A program made the translations under genes and the position numbers. From Hirsutella rhossiliensis (taxonomy: Eukaryota > Ascomycota > Sordariomycetes > Hypocreales > Ophiocordycipitaceae): 64,000 nucleotides of DNA. Shown here piece by piece: positions 11,301 through 21,910 of this stretch; the stretch's first letter is position 1, and each line of letters opens with the position of its first letter. The stretch covers positions 1,178,001 to 1,242,000 of the forward strand of contig NW_025408673.1 of assembly GCF_020360975.1 (NCBI RefSeq), read 5' to 3'. The notes under the pieces are model-generated. The model made no database searches. It was not told where the DNA came from and saw only the letters and a list, made by a program, of their open reading frames with translations.

Positions 11301-13911
11301 CTCCAGTCTACGTGTCAAGATTCGAACAGTCACTCAGGCTTGCATACTGCCATGTGCCAGGTGAAGGCATACTCATCTATCTCTGAGGCAAGGTGACAGA
11401 AAACGAGGGAAGTTATTATGTCGAAAAATGCATTTGCCTGATTTTATGTTGCCGGCTTGTCTAAACCTCCTGGCCTTCCTCCCGATGTCACCTTGTTGGA
11501 AAGAGCAAACAATATCCGCCTGATTTGCCAATGATGGTTTTCAAATGCGTCGCCTGCGCTTGTTGTGCGTTGCACCAGTACAGGCGTGATAGTCGGTATA
11601 GGTGGGACATATTGACGAATCGAAGAAACCCGGATGCGAGCACATTCTCTTTTCAAGCGACCTGCTATTCGGTTGAGGTGTCCTCTCCCCCAATACTTCC
11701 TCGTCGTCGCTCAATGGTGGAAGGGGTTCGAAATTTTGAGCCACCTCACGAGTCATATTGTCATCCGTGGCCAGCTTGATGTCGCCGCCAATCTCAATGA
11801 CGAAGCCACCGTATTTAGCGAGGACCATCTCGCCGGAGAACTTGGCTGCCTCGACGTGGAACTCGTCCCAGATGGAAACAATTATGGCCGTTTCTGAGAT
11901 TTCAATCACGTAGTTTGACGTGACCATTGTAACGGCGACGAGCTGGAACAGAGAAGTCTAGCCTAGCCTTTGTATGACCAAAATATCATCAATTTAGTGA
12001 GAGCACAAATAGAGACACGTGCTGAAGTTTTGTGAACCTACCTTTTATCTTTGAGCAAGGACTGTGAGTGTCCCGTTATCTTATGAAGCCTAGCGTCTCA
12101 GAGATATATTGACAAAGTTCAAGCTCAAGAACAAAATAGGTTGAAAAACATGAGTGACTGACGTAGTGAAGTGCTCAAAAAAAAAAAACCGTCGTATTTA
12201 TATACGTCGACACATACACTGGGCTGACAATCACCAAGATCCGTGAAAGAGGTGGCGGCTAATCTGTGACGTGCATCACACAGGCTGTGGCTGGGCTGTG
12301 TCTTCGACAACTCTCAAAGCAATTGGACATGATGACTCTGGCGGTGGCTGTGAGAGTTGTCAGGGATCGAACAGCGATTACCAACGGCACGGCCTACCAT
12401 TCGCAAGCTGATGGGGCGATAGAAATGGCGCCCCAGGCGTAGCGGCCACCTCGAGAAATGTGGTGTGAAGCGAGAGTCAAGAGCCCGTCAGTCCAGCCTC
12501 GCTCGATGGGCCTGTCTGGACCATCCACGACCTGCAGCATTCACCGCGACGACACAGCCTACGAAGAAGTGGCCTGATCAAGAAGGTGTATGTGCAGAGG
12601 ACAGGACGTGTTGCATATGTCGCGTAATTCACCAGGCGTTGCTGATGGATTGACTGACGAGGACCCTTTGCAGCATTTGTTGGTTCTGGGATTGTGCGTG
12701 TAGGCTCATTAAATATCGACGGCCAAACCAACGGAATAGTTACAAATCATTTCTGGTTGATTCTCTGACCAATGTGAAGCCAATTGTCTCGCAGTCGACT
12801 TTGCATGGTCAGCCTTGATGGGCGTTTCTCTTCTGTCGAAGCACCGTGGACAGAAGAAACGAAGAAATATTTAAGCTTATTTCTGAGAGCCGTATGATCA
12901 ATTTCCCTCATGATAATGACACTATCAATAGAGGGAGGGCAGACCGAAAGGTTTCTCCACTCTCCCCTCCGAACCTGCCACGCCGTCTGGCACCTCGAGC
13001 ACTTATTTGAGATAGCCGTTCCGCACGTCTATAAATAGGCAAGCCGACTGATAATAGCATAAAGGCGTAAGTCTATAACCCTTTTATATTTATGTTACAA
13101 ACTACATGATAAATGCAGACGACTCGGTGTGGAAAGCATGTGGCCGCTGCGGCCGAACTCCTAACCGCCTTGATGGATAGCAGCGCGGCTAAGGGTTGGC
13201 GGGAAGACAGTGGAGACAATACTATCCATGACGCCGTTAAGGGGAAGAAGGCGCAACAGTTCTTCCAAACGTATGCTTATAGAGGTCATCACTTATGTTC
13301 TAGAATACTCGGCTAAGCTCACATATATTAGTATCGAAGCATACCTTAACATATCTCCGTTTTACTGGTATGCCTTTCGACAACGGCGGTTTTCCGACAA
13401 GTAAGTAGCGCAGCAGCTATAGATAGTGCCCTGGATGAGTTGGTCGCTGTCGAAGAAGTAGGCCTAGGAATCTCTCACGTCGAGGATACCAGCCCCGAGG
13501 AGAGCTCTGTGAGGGCCATTCTTATATGACTATATGTCGCTCGTTAACTGAAACGCATAATTTAACAATGAGAGCTGTGCGGCTTGGGTGGTGCGTTTCG
13601 AGGATGGATGGGTGCCAGGAAGACGCTGGGTTCAGGTGTTCCGAACGGGAAGAGCATTGGAAACCTTTCATGAAGAAGTAGTTTCAAAACATCCATAGAC
13701 ACGTTGCGCTAAGCCTTCTTCGGGATCAACTGCATCGGTTGTTGCGGAGGTCGATAGATATAGATACAGTTCTTCCACAACCTAGAGCTCAACCTTCTGC
13801 TAGTTAAGATCGATCATGTAACCCCTCTAACGACCCCTAGTTTGCGTTTCGCTGAAGCTTGTGGCCGGCTGTAGGTGTGTTCTTAGGGCTTGTCTTGGTG
13901 GTCGCGGTCGG
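8389..13911. other. Gene-poor stretch with decayed sequence
   Basis: About 5.5 kb without a confident gene. Composition is more A+T-rich than the flanks, and open frames are short. One weak candidate at 11541-11927 is listed separately. Parts of 10.0-11.0 and 13.0-13.8 kb look like decayed coding sequence of mobile origin, but no domain could be read. Confidence 0.4.
11541..11927 (-). CDS. Hypothetical protein, weak candidate
   Basis: An ORF of 128 codons with an acidic centre (LSDDEE) and a basic tail (KRRRRI). No domain, signal peptide or membrane segment was recognised. The N-terminal half has alternating hydrophobic segments that would fit a beta-rich fold. It sits alone in a gene-poor stretch and may be a remnant or a chance frame. 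Confidence 0.25.
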   Translation of the reverse strand: MVTSNYVIEISETAIIVSIWDEFHVEAAKFSGEMVLAKYGGFVIEIGGDIKLATDDNMTREVAQNFEPLPPLSDDEEVLGERTPQPNSRSLEKRMCSHPGFFDSSICPTYTDYHACTGATHNKRRRRI

Positions 13912-14391
13912 CTAGGAGGTCTCCGACGGCTTAGGCTCGTGGGCGGCGAAGCATGCTTTGGCGTTCTTGTAACCGCGGGGTTTATATTTCGCAAGGTCGA
14001 AAGCATCGCAATAAGCCTGAGTGCCACACAAGCCATCGTTGTACATGCCCTGCAGGCCGCATTCAAATGGACACTCTTCGCTGTAGACACCCTTCTCGCA
14101 CCATTTGGGTCGGACTTGGGTAGGAGCTGCAATCCAAGGAAGCGTTGGCGCTGCCTCATGAGCGTTAAAGCATTCCTGTGCGTTCTTGAACTCTGTCGGC
14201 TTGTTGAATGTGGCAGAGTCGAAAGCATCACAATAAATCTGAGTGCCACACATTTCGTCACTGTAACCCCAAAAGCCACACTCGTGAGCCATCTCGCGGT
14301 GGGCATCATCGATCCAAGGAAGCTTCTGGCTGGCAGTAGGCACAGCACGGGCCAGAGCTGCGGCGCCGAGGATTGCGATGACGTACTTCAT
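13912..14391 (-). CDS. Small secreted cysteine-rich protein with an internal duplication
   Basis: 159 aa, single exon. MKYVIAILGAAALARAVP is a signal peptide. The mature part has two related halves of about 55 residues. Each contains CGTQxYCDAFD, then a stretch ending in KNAxxCFxAHE; four cysteines per half are matched, and the second half has two more (WCEKGVYSEEC). This is the profile of a fungal secreted effector-like or antimicrobial-type protein, stabilised by disulfides in the extracellular space. No toxin or enzyme family was recognised, so the function is unknown. It stands alone between gene-poor flanks, a common setting for such genes. The start and stop are unambiguous. Confidence 0.75.
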   Translation of the reverse strand: MKYVIAILGAAALARAVPTASQKLPWIDDAHREMAHECGFWGYSDEMCGTQIYCDAFDSATFNKPTEFKNAQECFNAHEAAPTLPWIAAPTQVRPKWCEKGVYSEECPFECGLQGMYNDGLCGTQAYCDAFDLAKYKPRGYKNAKACFAAHEPKPSETS

Positions 14392-16470
14392 GATGGTGTT
14401 AGGGTTGAAGAGATGGTTCTGTGGAACGATAATCTTGTAGTGGGAGCTGGTAGAGAAGGCGCTTGAGAAAGTGATTGGAAAGGCTGAAAGAACGGAGTTG
14501 AAGCCTGAGTGATATAGGGATACAGCATTGATAGCTTCAAAGATACGACAGCTTGCGGAGGCTTCGGTGTTGTATTTTATTCATCATTACATCATGATGC
14601 AGGAAAGTAATAGACAATATATTGCCAATATGGATGGTCTTATGTCTGCATAATCTCGCGGCCTGCATGCTATACGGGTATAGAATCATTACTTATGTAT
14701 TATATATTACGTATTGCAGTAATTAGCCACTTCGATTCATCATCGTAACATGAAAGTCAGGGAACCTAGGTGTGTTATAGTAGGAGTCGCGGTTAAAGAT
14801 GACGTATTTTGTCTGTCGTCGCTGGGTCCTTCGGGGCAAGTTGACTAAAATAAAGATGTGTCTCCATTGATCGGCACTGTGCTTATTTGCGATGACATCT
14901 AGCTTTATAGAGGCTCTTAATAGCAAGCGATAAAAGGTCAAACAGAAGTGCATCTGCTACATACCGCAAAGCGGGATCCCCGGTAAAGGAGGAATCACCA
15001 GGACCCAACAGGTTTCCACTTCTTACGAGAAAAATAGAGTGTCCGAACTATATTGGCGATAAAGCTATATGTCTCGATGAAAAGACTTTTGCTCGTTGCC
15101 GCCCGATCATAATATGATTACTTTAGTCGCGAGCATTGGATATAATAGAAGGGACAAAGCAAGATGGCTTTTTCATCTGCAATCACCTAAAATGCAAGGA
15201 GGTAGATCTAGATATAAAAAGCCTGGATTATTTTTGGCATTATGTTACGCGGGTTTATAGCGTCACACTTAGGCATGGCGACGCCAGGCAGCAGTTTTGG
15301 GGGTAATCTAGGGCTTAGCTATCGATCGGATTTATGACACTACTGCTACTCTTTATTCTATTGATTTAGAATACTTGAGGTGGCAATGGCGAAAGCACAT
15401 GCAACGACACCCGTTGGCCATGCTTGCTTGCCCTATCGAAGCCGCTGGAGTATCTGGGCTTCCATGAACACACCACCGTCCCCGTCCTAAGCCAACACCC
15501 TCGGGCCCGTTCCATTTTTCCTCTTTCTCTCGCGCTCCATAATCAAGGCGTGCGGACTGTCCACCTGTGAATCGAAGCTGTCGAGGCGATCTCGTCATGT
15601 TTGAGCGCGACGATGATCTGCGTACCTCCCCCACCGAACAGCTGTTTTAATAGAGATGAGTTAAGCTGATCGGAAGAGGAAATTGAGGTTTTCAATGCTT
15701 CAGTAATTACGTCAGCCGCAAAAAGAGAAAGATGCTCATCCGATCTGATCTTGGACCTCGCTACATCCTCTTTTCGGGTGGTAACAGCAAGGTCGTGATT
15801 GGCATTGACACCACTCCGCTTAGAAGGGATCCGACAGTGTCGCTGTGACGCCCTAAATGTACTCAATCCAACGACGAAGAGATTGATTGCCTAGAGGCAC
15901 AAGAGGAAATCTCACACTTGGTGCAATGACCCTTCCCTCCCCTTACAAGAGTAAAAGCCAACCTGCGGCAGCCATTTCGACGAGCCGACGGTCGTCTGCA
16001 GCCAGGATTGATGCCTAACACTCCAACTTGGCGATTTTTGCCTTCGATAAAATGGCCAAGAGTCATGAGACTATTTCATTATCCATTAAGCTCGACCGTT
16101 GCGTAGTTTCCTCACAGATGCCGAGAAGCTACAGCGAAAACGAGAGTCCGCAAACGGTGCGATATCGAGACGGCCATTGAAGAGGATACGGCTTCCATCC
16201 AGCCCTCCCAAAGAGCTTCAATCTGACACGTGCTCGACTTGAGGACATCATATGTTGGTGTCCATGGATTTGTGAAGCCACCCAAGATGCCCCCGGGAAA
16301 TTCAGGGCGGCTGAGCAGCGGCCAGCAGGAGTGTGGCATTAGTGCTCGAATTTCTTTCCAGTATGATTGGATGCCTGGCTACTAGGAGCCGTTTAAATGA
16401 ACCACGGGGAGGGGAACCCCTCTTCGTGAGTTCTTCCTCTACATCACACGGAACGTACCAGAAGAGGGGA
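14392..16470. other. Intergenic, no confident gene
   Basis: Sequence around 14.6-15.3 kb is A+T-rich. Small minus-strand frames at 15353-16066 show no domain. An upstream in-frame ATG for the BTB gene exists at 16333 but the conservative start is 16471. Nothing else was recognised. Confidence 0.4.
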
Positions 16471-17460
16471 ATGGATGACAGGCTACAAGACGAACTACGG
16501 GACGAGTTGCTCGACTCGCTTCGAGGGTGAGTACATGTGGCTAAGCGAATCTCAGACCAACCAATACTCATGTCGTTTCGGCTCCAGACTTTATGCCACC
16601 AGCGAGTATTTAGATTGTACCATCACTTGTGGTGACTATGAGCTTCGTGTCCACAAAGCCGTCACCTCGCCCCGGTCATCATTCTTCAGGGCTGCTTTTG
16701 CGCACGATATGCAGGTTAGACTACCGTTCCGTATGTTGGCGTTGGTTCATTGACTAATCGCAGGAAAGGGCAACCGGGATTGTGAATCTGGAAGACGACG
16801 ACCCCGAAGCTGTGAAATCAATGGTTTATTACCTCTACCACCTCGACTATCCCTCGGTGCCCACACTCGACCGTTCCGAGGAGAGCGACTCCTTAGACAG
16901 AACCGTTCAAGATAGTTCAAGCAGAGATACCGTGTTTCCTTCATGGGAAGACCCTGGGGCTGTAAGAAAACCGCAAAGCAGCTTGACTTAACGGGAAACT
17001 AACCGAGTCATTCCAGCGGCCGGCTGTTGGCCAGCCACGCCAAAAAAAAAACCGTAAGCACGGGAAAAAGCGAGGGTACGCATTTGGCTGTCAGTCCTCA
17101 CGTGCAGAGGAACAGCCGAAACTATTCCATCACTGCCGGGTTTACGCTCTGGCCGAGAAATACGACATTCCGTCTCTCAAGAAATTAGCGTATCAGAAGT
17201 TCAAGACCGAGTCTGAGAAATGGTGGGACCACAGCGACTTTGTTAAGGCTGCACGCAAGGTGTACGCGACGACACTACCCCACGATCGAGGACTGAGAGA
17301 TATTGTTGTGGCTACGATTCGGCATAATCCTCGATTGCTAGATCGAGAGGAAGTTCAGAGCGTATTAAAGGAGTCGGAACTCGCCTTTGACGTGGTTATG
17401 GATTCGCATAAGCGGAGTGTAGAGAATGATTACTGGGAACCACAAACCCTGGTTGAATAA
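16471..17460 (+). CDS. BTB/POZ domain protein, 4 exons
   Basis: Predicted 274 aa from exons 16471-16526, 16588-16714, 16764-16961 and 17017-17460. Introns of 61, 49 and 55 bp have GTGAGT, GTTAGA and GTAAGA donors with CAG acceptors, and the frame holds throughout. The BTB fold is read as GLYATSEYLDCTITCGDYEL, then VHKAVTSPRSSFFRAAF, and, after the second intron, GIVNLEDDDPEAVKSMVYYLY. A low-complexity basic insert (QKKNRKHGKKRG) precedes the C-terminal helical part (HCRVYALAEKYDIPSLKKLA), typical of fungal BTB proteins. BTB domains dimerise or recruit cullin-3; the partner here is unknown. An in-frame ATG at 16333 would add 46 residues. Confidence 0.85.
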
Positions 17461-17695
17461 GTTCTACTACACCAGCTGGATTCTATCCTCATATCAGTCT
17501 CATTCATATCATGCCCTTGTTTCTTATATAGCGATCTCTACACCATAGTTACTGCCGCAAAGCTTAATCATCAGTCAGTCGCAACGAATAGGTGCCAGTG
17601 CTTGGGCAACTTTTGGGAGACACGACGGTAAGCGAGACTACAGTTGCGGCTGCATTAGATGTAACAATGACGGCAGGCAATTTCCACGTGCGTCG

Positions 17696-18190
17696 TTAGC
17701 CCGGCTGCAGCACTATATGTACGTCAAGTAAGTAAGAAATTGCAAAGCAGTTGAACTTCCTTGGTGATGGTAATAGATACGATCCCAACACGAGATGGTA
17801 AATTGGCTGATTTGGGGGTCTCTGCATGCGCTCATTATCCTCGGGATCATCGAGCTTCATGACGACGGGCGGTGCAGGTCGGGGACCCTCAAAGCCGCAT
17901 CGGAGCAAGTCGAGGTGCAGCTTTGTCCACAGCAGAGGCTCGGAGATGATTCGTGCTCGGGGGTACCGGCGGGCTCTCTGGTGGATGGAGAGGGCGCCGA
18001 TGCCGTCGTTGAGGCGTGACAGCTTCGGCGGATCCGGCTGCTGAGACGGCGGTGTCTTCATGGCGAAAGGCAGCGGCTCTCGCGGCCGCTGAGGACGGTG
18101 GAAGGTTGACGAGAGAAAGGAAACAATGGCAGAGGGGAGAGGTTGCGCGATGCTTGGCTTCTCGCTCTCGAGCACTCCGCAGCATGTCAA
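17696..18190 (-). CDS. Hypothetical protein
   Basis: ORF of 164 codons, proline- and arginine-rich in its middle part. No domain was recognised. A later start near 18060 (MKTPPSQQPDPPKL) is equally possible. It lies at the edge of a stop-rich decayed stretch and could be a shortened gene. Confidence 0.35.
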   Translation of the reverse strand: MTCCGVLESEKPSIAQPLPSAIVSFLSSTFHRPQRPREPLPFAMKTPPSQQPDPPKLSRLNDGIGALSIHQRARRYPRARIISEPLLWTKLHLDLLRCGFEGPRPAPPVVMKLDDPEDNERMQRPPNQPIYHLVLGSYLLPSPRKFNCFAISYLLDVHIVLQPG

Positions 18191-18239
18191 CGTCCGATGA
18201 CACGGTACAGCGGCATCAGCGGGTGTAGCCCACCCAGCT

Positions 18240-19690
18240 TACAGCATACCCCCCTTCCAGCAGCCTTTCTCACCAAAACACTACAGCACTAAGTTAACAT
18301 CCGACAAAACCCCCGGCCGCTAACAAGGGCGCCTAGTACCACGCTCAGCGCGAGCTGAGGGAGGCGATGGCACCCAACCCCGTGGACAAGGCGCGAATAG
18401 CGTCCTAGGAACAGGGGCCGATGACTCCTACGAACCCTCCTAAAGCCAGAGAAGCGCTCCTTCGGCAGGCCGCCCGCGACCGTCTTCCGCGCATTTTGCA
18501 CCGCCTTCGATAGGAGGGCCGCCTAGTTTACCTCGGGCTACGCGCTTAACTTCGCCAAGGACTTCTCGCGTGGCTTCCTTAGCTACTAGGACGACGCGCT
18601 TAACAGCGCTCCTTTACGCGCCGGTAGGACCGCTGATAACCGCCACGGAAGAGACAGGACGGCTGCCGCACCGACCTATGCCGCTATGGCCTAGAAGGGG
18701 ATAGGGCAGCTAGGGGGCGGTCCTGCGTAATCACGCCGAATGAGCAGGCGCCCGAGCGACCTAACTATCTCGGTTGTCGGACTGGGGATAAGTCGTTCGC
18801 TCCTAGTTGATAACTCGGCGCCTTGGTGTCCCATCTTCGGCTTTTTGTCCGGTCCAAGATGTTCAGGTCCTTTGGAGGCTAGAAACACGGGCCGTAGAAT
18901 AATTGGGCTGGCCAAGCAATACTTATTCCTAGCCTCTCCCTAGAAAGCCTCGTCAAAATCTCGTTATTATAAGTAGCCCCCGTTATGTGCGTTTCTTAAA
19001 TAAGGCAGCTAAATATATTGCCTCTTTCCCCTTGAGCGATATGTGGACTGGCTTCGCTGCGCCAAGAAGCATATTGACGCTCGTTGGCGTTGGCGTTTCG
19101 TCAATTGTCGCACCATCGCCTCTAGTCAAAAGGACAATGATGGCTATAAATGCATTACCTCGGCTTAGCCTAAGCGTAGTTTCGCAAGGGCCTACAATTC
19201 TCATGATACAGGCTACTCTCTCATGCAGCTATCGGTCTTGTCAGTCGGGGAACGCGGGGATAGGCAGGAGGCGTCCAAGTCTCCTCTACAGTGGCCATAT
19301 CCTGTTGTATCATTCGGCGTGTCTGCACTGCTATTTGTGCCAGTTTTAGACATTGTCGTCGTCGGCATACACGGCCTAGTTATCGTCGCTCTTGACGCTA
19401 AGCACCCAGCTTGCAAACTCGAGGGCATCGGCCTCCCTACGTTCATCAATTACCACCTCTATCGTGTCCATGGACAAGGATGCCTAGCCCATCCTGTAGA
19501 TGGCGAGGGTCTGGACGGTATCCTCAACTATACGGCGTCAGACGCAGCATATATGGCAAAGGTGCCTTGCGCGAGCAGGCAGTAACGAGCCCAAGTCCAG
19601 AAGGGTTTTTTTGGGATGTTCCAGAAGAGGTCAAGGGGGCTACGTCGATAGCCTCGAGTACGACAATAGAGCCAGGTCCAATGACGAAAC
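18240..19690. other. Decayed sequence, probably old mobile-element DNA
   Basis: The stretch is rich in CTAG and TTA words and stop codons in all frames, resembling the RIP-mutated transposons further right although less A+T-rich. Short blocks stay open on the minus strand (18691-18915, 18983-19204, 19213-19449), but no domain can be named. No terminal repeats were found. Confidence 0.35.
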
Positions 19691-19695
19691 ATCCT

Positions 19696-21474
19696 CTAGG
19701 CGAAGAGATACTTCATCTCTCGGTCCAAGGGCTCCAGAACCTTGTCTTCGACGGCTTTTGAGAAATCAGGGTTGCCAAAGGTCGCGGATGGGTCGATGTA
19801 GCATTTGAGACAGTATGTAATGGCCTGGAGGAAGGCCGTGGACAGGCTCCCTTTATCGGCCTCACGTCTCAGCCATCGACCGGCCGTCGTGAGGTCCGTT
19901 GCTTCGTTCGCTTCGCCGTCAGGCCCCAAGTCCTCGGGCTGCTGCCGTCTCTCAATAGGAATGCCGAACCGGATCTCGAGCAGCAATATGGCAAGGCTAA
20001 GGAGGTTGCGGCGGCTGATTGGCTGGTTGTTGACGGCTCGAGCACCTGTAGCTGTGCTCTCGTAGCCTTGGGTCAGGTATGGGTGCTCGATGTCCGGAGA
20101 GTCGTGGCTGTCCTCCTTGATTCGGAGAAACAAGATATCGCGCTTGCTCCATGGATGCTCGAGCCAGGGTGTCTCGCTGAGCTGGAGGAGTGACGAGGCC
20201 AGGGTGATGGCCAGTGTGTAGCGGTCTCGGTCAGGGAAGTCGGCACGCTTCATGTCGGTTAGCAAGTCGGAAAGGGTTGTCGTATTGGAGATGAAGGTGC
20301 ACGGAGTATCGATCAGATACGGTCCTCGCAGCACCTCTGTCGAGTCGAGCCGGAATCCCACTAGCGGATGTGTCGCCCACTCAACAGTGGAGCAGATGTC
20401 AGTTACCTCTTGTAGCTGAAGCTGGGGCGTCGCATCCTGAAAAGAGAAGGCAACTCTGTGCTTGCATCCTGAACTGCTTGCGCGTGTCGGTCAGTCCGAG
20501 TCTGCTGGGTCGAGCAGTGAGTGTTGTAACACACCTGGCCGAGTGCTCCAAGTTTTCATCGACACGGAATTCGGCATTCACCCAGACAGAGACGGGGATT
20601 CTCAGCAGAGATATGCCAAAACAGTCACCTTGGTCGGCTTCCTGTGACACGCCTCTTCGTTTTGTCTGCCGTCGCGGGACCAGCCGCTGTTCCAACAAAA
20701 TCCCCGCGTAATGTACGGGGTGTGCGGCACACCAGCAGCGTAGCAGTGCCTTGTGAAGCCTCGAGGCGTTCCCCTGAATGCGCAAGAGGGGAGCCACGAA
20801 CCGTATCTTGACGCGAGAGTCAAACACGTCATCGTGAATCCTGTCTGCCTTCTCCAGGAACTCATAGAGCCTTGTATTGCACCTTTTGAGCCTTTTCAGC
20901 AAGCCGGATATCGTTCGTCGGTCCATTACAAGGTTGATTCGCCTCCTAAAGTGGTACCTCTTTTTCAATACTGTTTCGGTCGGGTCAGGCGGGTTGGCAA
21001 AGACGATGGCTTGGAGGCCCAGGACGGTAACCTCGAGCCAAGCGTCAGCAAGTGTCTGCGTTCCACTGTTGCAAAGCAAGAGGTTTGACCGACCTTGTCT
21101 GCCCCCTCAATGTCCAAGCTTCCAGCTATGGCCATCAATATTTCGGCAATCTCCTGTATGGTGCTCATGCAAGGCTTGTAGGCAATGCCCAGCCGCTGCT
21201 CGAGGTCCTCGACCAGATTGGTGCGCCTCCACAGGTCACAACCCGGTTTGTCAATCATCTCGTTGAGTTCGGAGCTTTCCACGCTCTGCTTCAGCAACAG
21301 AGAGATGCTCTGCGCAAAGGACGTGTGGCCCATGTAAAGCTCGCGAACAAAAGTGCCCAGCTGCTGCCGCCATTTGAAGAAGACCTTCATTGGCTCGGCG
21401 ACGTCTTGGTAGTGCTCCAAGGCCGATATCAGGAGCGGCAACACGCCCAGTACTAGGCCCGCTATCTCGGCCAT
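19696..21474 (-). CDS. DUF7580-like fungal protein (HeLo-like N-terminus)
   Basis: About 540 aa. Proposed exons are 21094-21474, 20531-21031 and 19696-20436. The first intron (62 bp) has a GCTGAC branch site. The acceptor of the second (TCTTTTCAG) is good but its donor is uncertain. The protein opens with MAEIAGLVLGVLPLLISALEHY, the usual start of this fungal family. Later it has RRRINLVMDRR, then FLEKADRI, and a C-terminal part with LAITLASSLLQLSETPWLEHPW and TAFLQAITYCLKCYIDP, a pseudokinase-like helical region by recall. Relatives are abundant in Pezizomycotina and related to HeLo-type cell-death modules, but no function is established here. It lies head-to-tail downstream of the NLR gene, which is suggestive but not proof of a link. 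Confidence 0.75.
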
Positions 21475-21910
21475 TGGCAGCTTGAGTTACGCTCTAGTCG
21501 TGGGGCTTGAACGCTTAGAGGGACCGTGTTTGAGCTTTGATTGTGCCCGAGGAGAGGCAGATGGTCACCCCGCACGGCCCAGTCCGTCAGCATCACCAAC
21601 TTGCTGCATCGATGGTATATCACGTGCCTTGTTGAGGTCTGAGGCTGACATTATGTTCCAAGAGCAGCGGACGCAGTCCCTCAATACGGAGCACGGCCGT
21701 TTTGTCCATCTGAAGGCCCTCTAGGGAAAACCTTGCAAGTTAGATGCCACCAGTGGACCACTACCGCTCTGCGCACGCAGCACCAATGTCACTGACTCGG
21801 AAGGGGGAGCTGAGTTGATGAGAATCGATGAGAATCGATGAACGATACACAAGTTTATTCACGATACAATCTATACACGATTACATACCGTGTAGGACAG
21901 AGGAGACCGA

